DNA from: Gadus chalcogrammus
Taxonomy: Eukaryota; Chordata; Actinopteri; Gadiformes; Gadidae
DNA length: 64,000 bases
Reading direction: 5' to 3'
Assembly (NCBI RefSeq): GCF_026213295.1
Contig: NC_079415.1
Location: 30,056,068 to 30,120,067 of the forward strand
Shown here piece by piece: positions 60,448 through 64,000 of this stretch; position 1 is the first letter of the stretch, and every line of letters starts with the position of its first letter. Position numbers and translations under genes: made by a program. A model generated the notes under the pieces. The model searched no databases. It was given only the letters and a program-made list of their open reading frames with translations, and had not been told where the DNA came from.

Positions 60448-60532
60448 CTACACTTATAGACCACAGTGATTAGTGCTGCACATGCAACAAGCGGGACTGT
60501 GATGCCTAGTAGTACCTTCCACCAAATAGAAC
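60448..60532 (-). CDS. R4 transmembrane exon
   Basis: Acceptor tctcattgcag opens in phase 1 with GSIWWKVLLGITVPLVACAA and continues LITVVYKC. The nearest donor is AG|GTATCC, three bases shorter than the R1 donor region (C|GTAAGTATCC), so the exon leaves in phase 2 and not phase 1. If the downstream phase 1 exons are used unchanged, the frame shifts and meets a stop in 55718-55683. Membrane anchoring itself is not affected. Confidence 0.7.
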
Positions 60533-61053
60533 CTGCAATGAGAGAAAATGGAAATATACATAAAGTTACCATCAAGGCATCAACATGAAAACACACAACT
60601 TTAATACATATCATTTGTCTCTTCCAAGCGGATGTGTTTGCAACCAACATTGACATTATTCATTGTTCTCCTACAATCACACCTCTTTGGATAAGTTATG
60701 CTGCTTTGTGTTTCTTTCCATGTGATTAGCACCAACTAAAACAAGGTAACAGATCTTATCCACCTAGGGGCCAGATACAAAGAGTACAACTGGAGACGTG
60801 CTAGGCGGTCCCTTAACATATTGACCGGCCTTGCAGCTGCTACGCATTAAGAGATGTTAGACGCCATAATTACATTGTTTGGATAGAACCCATACATGCA
60901 TTTAATTTTATTTTCTATTGACACCGATGTAACCTTGGAAGAAACGTAAGCGCATACACGTAATAAATGGTCACAAATGCAACCTGGTCGCAGTCTTGAG
61001 CCCTGATCATGTGATATGACCCTTCACGTTTGAACCGTCCACTTGGCACATAC

Positions 61054-61317
61054 CTGGTGGTTCACAGAGTGGGTTGGGCACGGGATCGCTGGCCTCGCTG
61101 GTCCTCAGAAGGGTGATCAGCCTGCAGGAGAACTCCTCACAGGTTTTAGGACTCATAACCATCAGCTGGTCACCCTTGGTCCAATTCCCTTCCTTCCTTC
61201 CGTATTCCTTCCATTCGTAGGAGACCGGTCCCAGATCCTGGGTGTCCGCGGTACACTTCAGAGTATAAACGCCCGCAGAGTTCTTCGTTGTCATTACACG
61301 GGGCTTCGGAGGAAGTT
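61054..61317 (-). CDS. R4 second C2-type Ig domain exon
   Basis: Acceptor tacatgaccag and donor GTATGT bound 264 bp, phase 1-1. It has LPPKPRVMTTKNSAG, TLKCTADTQDLGPVSYEWKE, then EEFSCRLITLL and NPLCEPP. B- and F-strand cysteines are present; the N-terminal PLC/VTC pair of the R1 domain is absent and an additional Cys appears in CEPP. It is adjacent to the TM exon. Confidence 0.85.
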
Positions 61318-61795
61318 CTGGTCATGTAGAAAGAACACTGGTCATGTACAGAGCCATAACTACTGGAATAATTTACCCCTTATAACAAATAAATCATCCT
61401 TCAAAAAAAATATGCATTTCTATTGGCATGCATGACATGAGGTATAACTCAGGGCTAGTTTGTCATAGTCGTCCTCTGCTCCATACGAGTGTTATAATTA
61501 TGATTCAGCTAAAAACATCATCCAGCTTATTGTATGATCAATATTAACCGGCTTTGAATATGAATGTATTTAAATATTAGTAGTATTTTTTTAATATCAA
61601 TGTCACCTTTGCGTTTGCTTTATATTGATTTAAATGAGTGCAATTGAAGTTTTCGCATGTAGTGCGTTGTGTAATGTACAGTAGATAAGGTATGGAACCC
61701 AGGAAGATTAGCTGATTGCCATGGCATCAGCTAATGGTGATCCTTTAAATAAAGTAATTAAATGTGTATGTTTGAAATGTCCACTGGGCACATAC

Positions 61796-62065
61796 CTGTT
61801 GGGTTGCGAACGGGATCGCTGGCTTCACCGGGCCTCACGCGGGTCGTCAGCCTGCAGGAGAACTTCTCAGGGGTATCAGAACTGTTCATACCCTTCAGCT
61901 CTTCCCCCTTGGTCCACGGCCCTTCCTCCCAATTCCCTTCCTTCAATTCGTCTTTCTTCCATTCGTAGGAGACCGGTCCCAGATCCTTGGTGTCCGCGGT
62001 ACACCTCAGAGCATGAGCGCCCTCAGAATTCTTTGTTGTATTTACAAGGGGCTTCGGAGGGGGCT
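61796..62065 (-). CDS. R4 first C2-type Ig domain exon
   Basis: Acceptor tacatgaacag and donor GTATGT bound 270 bp, phase 1-1. It has PPPKPLVNTTKNSEG, ALRCTADTKDLGPVSYEW and KFSCRLTTRVRPGEA, ending VRNPT. A six-residue acidic insert (NWEEGP region) lengthens the loop after strand C. It is more similar to the neighbouring C2 exon in its first part and to R1/R2 around SSDTPEKFSC, hinting at gene conversion. Confidence 0.85.
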
Positions 62066-62189
62066 CTGTTCATGTAGAAAGAACACTGGTCATTTACAGA
62101 TCCATAACCACTGGAATAATTTACCCCTTATAAAAAATAAATCATCCTTAAAAAATAATCTGCATTTCTATTGGCATGCATGGAATCCT

Positions 62190-62360
62190 TTGCATTAGCT
62201 TTATATTGATGTAAATGAATGTATATTAGTGCAATTGAAGTTTTCGCATGCAGTGTGTTGTGTATGTTCAGTAGGTAAGGTATGGAACCCAGGAAGATTA
62301 GCTGATTGCCATGGCATCAGCTGATGGTGTTCCTTTAAATAAAGAAATTAAATAAAGAAA
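62190..62360 (+). repeat. Repeated 3'-tail-like block (five copies in the window)
   Basis: The words aggaagattagctgattgcc atggcatcagct and ttcctttaaataaa recur near 22710, 24926, 27142, 61710 and 62300. They resemble the 3' end of an old L2-like LINE carried along by the domain-exon duplications. Confidence 0.55.
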
Positions 62361-62874
62361 ACACGAGGGCAGAGGAGGTCCCACCCCCCCTGACCCCTGG
62401 AGTATGATGACACATCTTCACCATGTCAGAATGATGATAAACCTCCGTCCACAGGGAAGCTATGGGCTTAGTGAAGGACCCCAGACCCTCTCTGCATGGA
62501 GTATTAAGTTTTAAGAGTGTTAACCCCCCCCCCGGCCAACGCAACACGTCCAAACCGTAATAAGGCGTGATGAACTGGTGCTTCTGTGTTTGTATGTAGT
62601 GTTTTGTGCCGACCCTGTACATTTGTTAAGGTAGGTATTCAGACATGAACTTTTTGTGACGGCAAAACATTTTAAATTAATATTTTAAAAACTACTTTTC
62701 ATATAATTGCAAAAGGCAAGCAGAAGATTTGGTTACATTTCATCCTTATATCCCATCACCTATAGGACAATAAAGACCTATTCTATTGACTATGTAACCT
62801 AAAAAAAATTAATGTTGTGGCTCACACCAACCGACACACAAACGTACGAGCACAACGCACACACACACACTTAC

Positions 62875-63153
62875 TGATGACTTTAACCTCATGAGTCCCG
62901 ACTCTTCCAAGATTCGTCTCCACGGAGAACTGTCCGCTATCAGCCAAGGTCAAATGATTGATGACCAACCGCAGGGTTTGTGGATCCAACGTTGTGCGTC
63001 CTTTGAATGACCCATAGTATGGATGGCCGCTCGGATCCCAATCCACCACCAAGGCGGTGCCGTACTTCCACCTGATGGTGTCGATTGGTTTTTTAACAGC
63101 GGAAACGTCTGGCTCCAAGGTGAGCGTTGTTCCCACTTCAAAATACTGTTGAG
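62875..63153 (-). CDS. R4 V-type Ig domain exon
   Basis: Acceptor ttttttgttgcag and donor GTAAGT bound 279 bp, phase 1-1. The peptide begins AQQYFEVGTTLTLEPDVSAV and has TIRWKYGTALVVDW and LTLADSGQFSVE. The canonical cysteines are replaced by Leu and Val. The signal exon should lie to the right, but 63300-64000 is repeat sequence, so it is either beyond the edge or lost. Confidence 0.85.
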
Positions 63154-63337
63154 CTGCAACAAAAAACAAAAACTTGTTACGCGGAAAACTGGACAACATT
63201 TCGCAGTCTGACATGCTTAGTGCTCATTCATGACAAACATTGATTTGTGTGACACCAAAAGTTAGCAGGTGCAAAGAGGATGACCCACGCTGTCCGTAGC
63301 GTGGTGGCGGCCCGTCCATAGAGGGCGCTGGGGCGCC

Positions 63338-63369
63338 GCCCAGATTATTGACTTAAACAAGTCAATAAT
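63338..63369. repeat. Perfect 14-bp hairpin
   Basis: cagattattgactt and aagtcaataatctg are separated by aaac. It joins directly to the gcggcccgtccatagagggc gctgggg block, which also follows the V exons of R2 without the hairpin. Confidence 0.9.
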
Positions 63370-63439
63370 CTGTGGAACGGGCAGGGCTCGAAAAACTCCA
63401 GTCAATGATTTCCAGACCCACCGAGTGGCATTGGACAGT

Positions 63440-64000
63440 AGGGCTGTCAACGAATATTCGAAGTTCGAATATTCGTTCGAAATGTATCCAAAAACGCGAA
63501 TTCGAACGTGAAAATTAATATTCGAATGTGAAAAAACACTCCCGCGGTACAAGCGCCTCTATCTGCTTTGTGAATGAGCCTCTGTCTGTTCGCGATGTCC
63601 CTCATAATATTCGAATGTGAAAAAACTCCCGCGGTACAAGTGTAACAGACTAGTATTGTGAAGAGCGAATGTATTTTATCCCCTCGGGGTTTCCGTACTT
63701 GGATATAGGTATTCCAGCTCTCACGCTGTGACTGGGTGACTTCTGATAGGTACTAAGTAAACGAGACTATTTTCCCTTCCACGCTTGTGTCATTCTTGTC
63801 ATATAAATATCTAAGTGCCAACGCTCGGTTACACAAGCGCCTATCTGCTTTGTGAGTGATCCTCTGTCTGTTCGCGATGTCCCTCATAATATTCGAATGT
63901 GAAAAAACACTCCCGCGGTACAAGCGCCTAACTGCTTTGTGAATGAGCCTCCGTCTGTTCGCGATGTCCCTCGTTTTAAAGTAAGGAAATGCCCAGCAGG
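63440..64000. mobile_element. MITE cluster with cgaatattcg words
   Basis: The start tagggctgtcaacgaatatt cg is typical of a hAT-like fish MITE. A roughly 75-bp word (ctgtctgttcgcgatgtccctcataatattcgaatgtg, split here) occurs near 63585, 63865 and 63950, so the element is internally duplicated and runs past the edge. Confidence 0.6.

Overview
The window is eukaryotic and looks like a teleost fish chromosome. Coding capacity is split into short exons with GT/AG splice sites and AT-rich introns. Much of the sequence is repeats typical of fish: long GA, CA and GT microsatellites, a tRNA-derived SINE ending in a 'gataaaagc..ctaaatga' tail, an L2-type LINE end, and PIF/Harbinger, DIRS-like, THAP/P-like and hAT-like elements. 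The species cannot be named from sequence alone. There are no prokaryotic features.

The genes that remain after the repeats are set aside form a cluster of immunoglobulin-superfamily receptors resembling the CD2/SLAM family. Each has a signal exon, a V-type domain without the canonical disulfide cysteines (as in domain 1 of CD2 relatives), a C2-type domain with cysteines, a transmembrane exon and tiny cytoplasmic exons. Almost every exon begins and ends in phase 1, so exons can be duplicated or skipped without losing frame. No gene symbol is given because orthology cannot be settled here.

Layout. R1 (minus, 13.05 kb to beyond position 12): signal, V, C2, then about 8 kb of tandem three-exon cassettes (five copies), then TM, a short cytoplasmic exon and a cytoplasmic exon built from 25 copies of an 18-bp repeat. 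R2 (minus, 39.04 or 28.65 kb to 20.05 kb): three consecutive V-C2 pairs, two in near-identical 2,216-bp copies, a TM exon with a damaged splice acceptor and a terminal exon. R3 (plus, 44.75-47.03 kb): a compact five-exon V-C2-TM receptor with an ITIM-like tyrosine; an inverted fragment of its 3' end lies at 44.09-44.25 kb. R4 (minus, 63.15-55.03 kb): V, two C2 exons, TM and five short tail exons; its signal exon is not visible before the right edge. An orphan signal exon without an ATG lies at 53.66 kb.

Between the receptors are mobile elements: a fold-back element with a 9-bp target duplication (2.3-3.0 kb), a solo LTR (11.1-11.6 kb), a LINE broken by another element (13.9-16.7 kb), a THAP/P-like element (30.1-31.2 kb), a DIRS-like remnant (32.2-34.3 kb), a 1.75-kb tandem duplication with long palindromes (35.05-38.6 kb), a Harbinger element with both genes (39.3-42.3 kb), an L2-like LINE end (47.4-48.2 kb), a transposase-like gene of unassigned family (49.9-51.4 kb) and several MITEs. 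Functionally, the window suggests a fast-evolving family of paired-type leukocyte receptors diversified by exon duplication, repeat expansion and transposon insertion.
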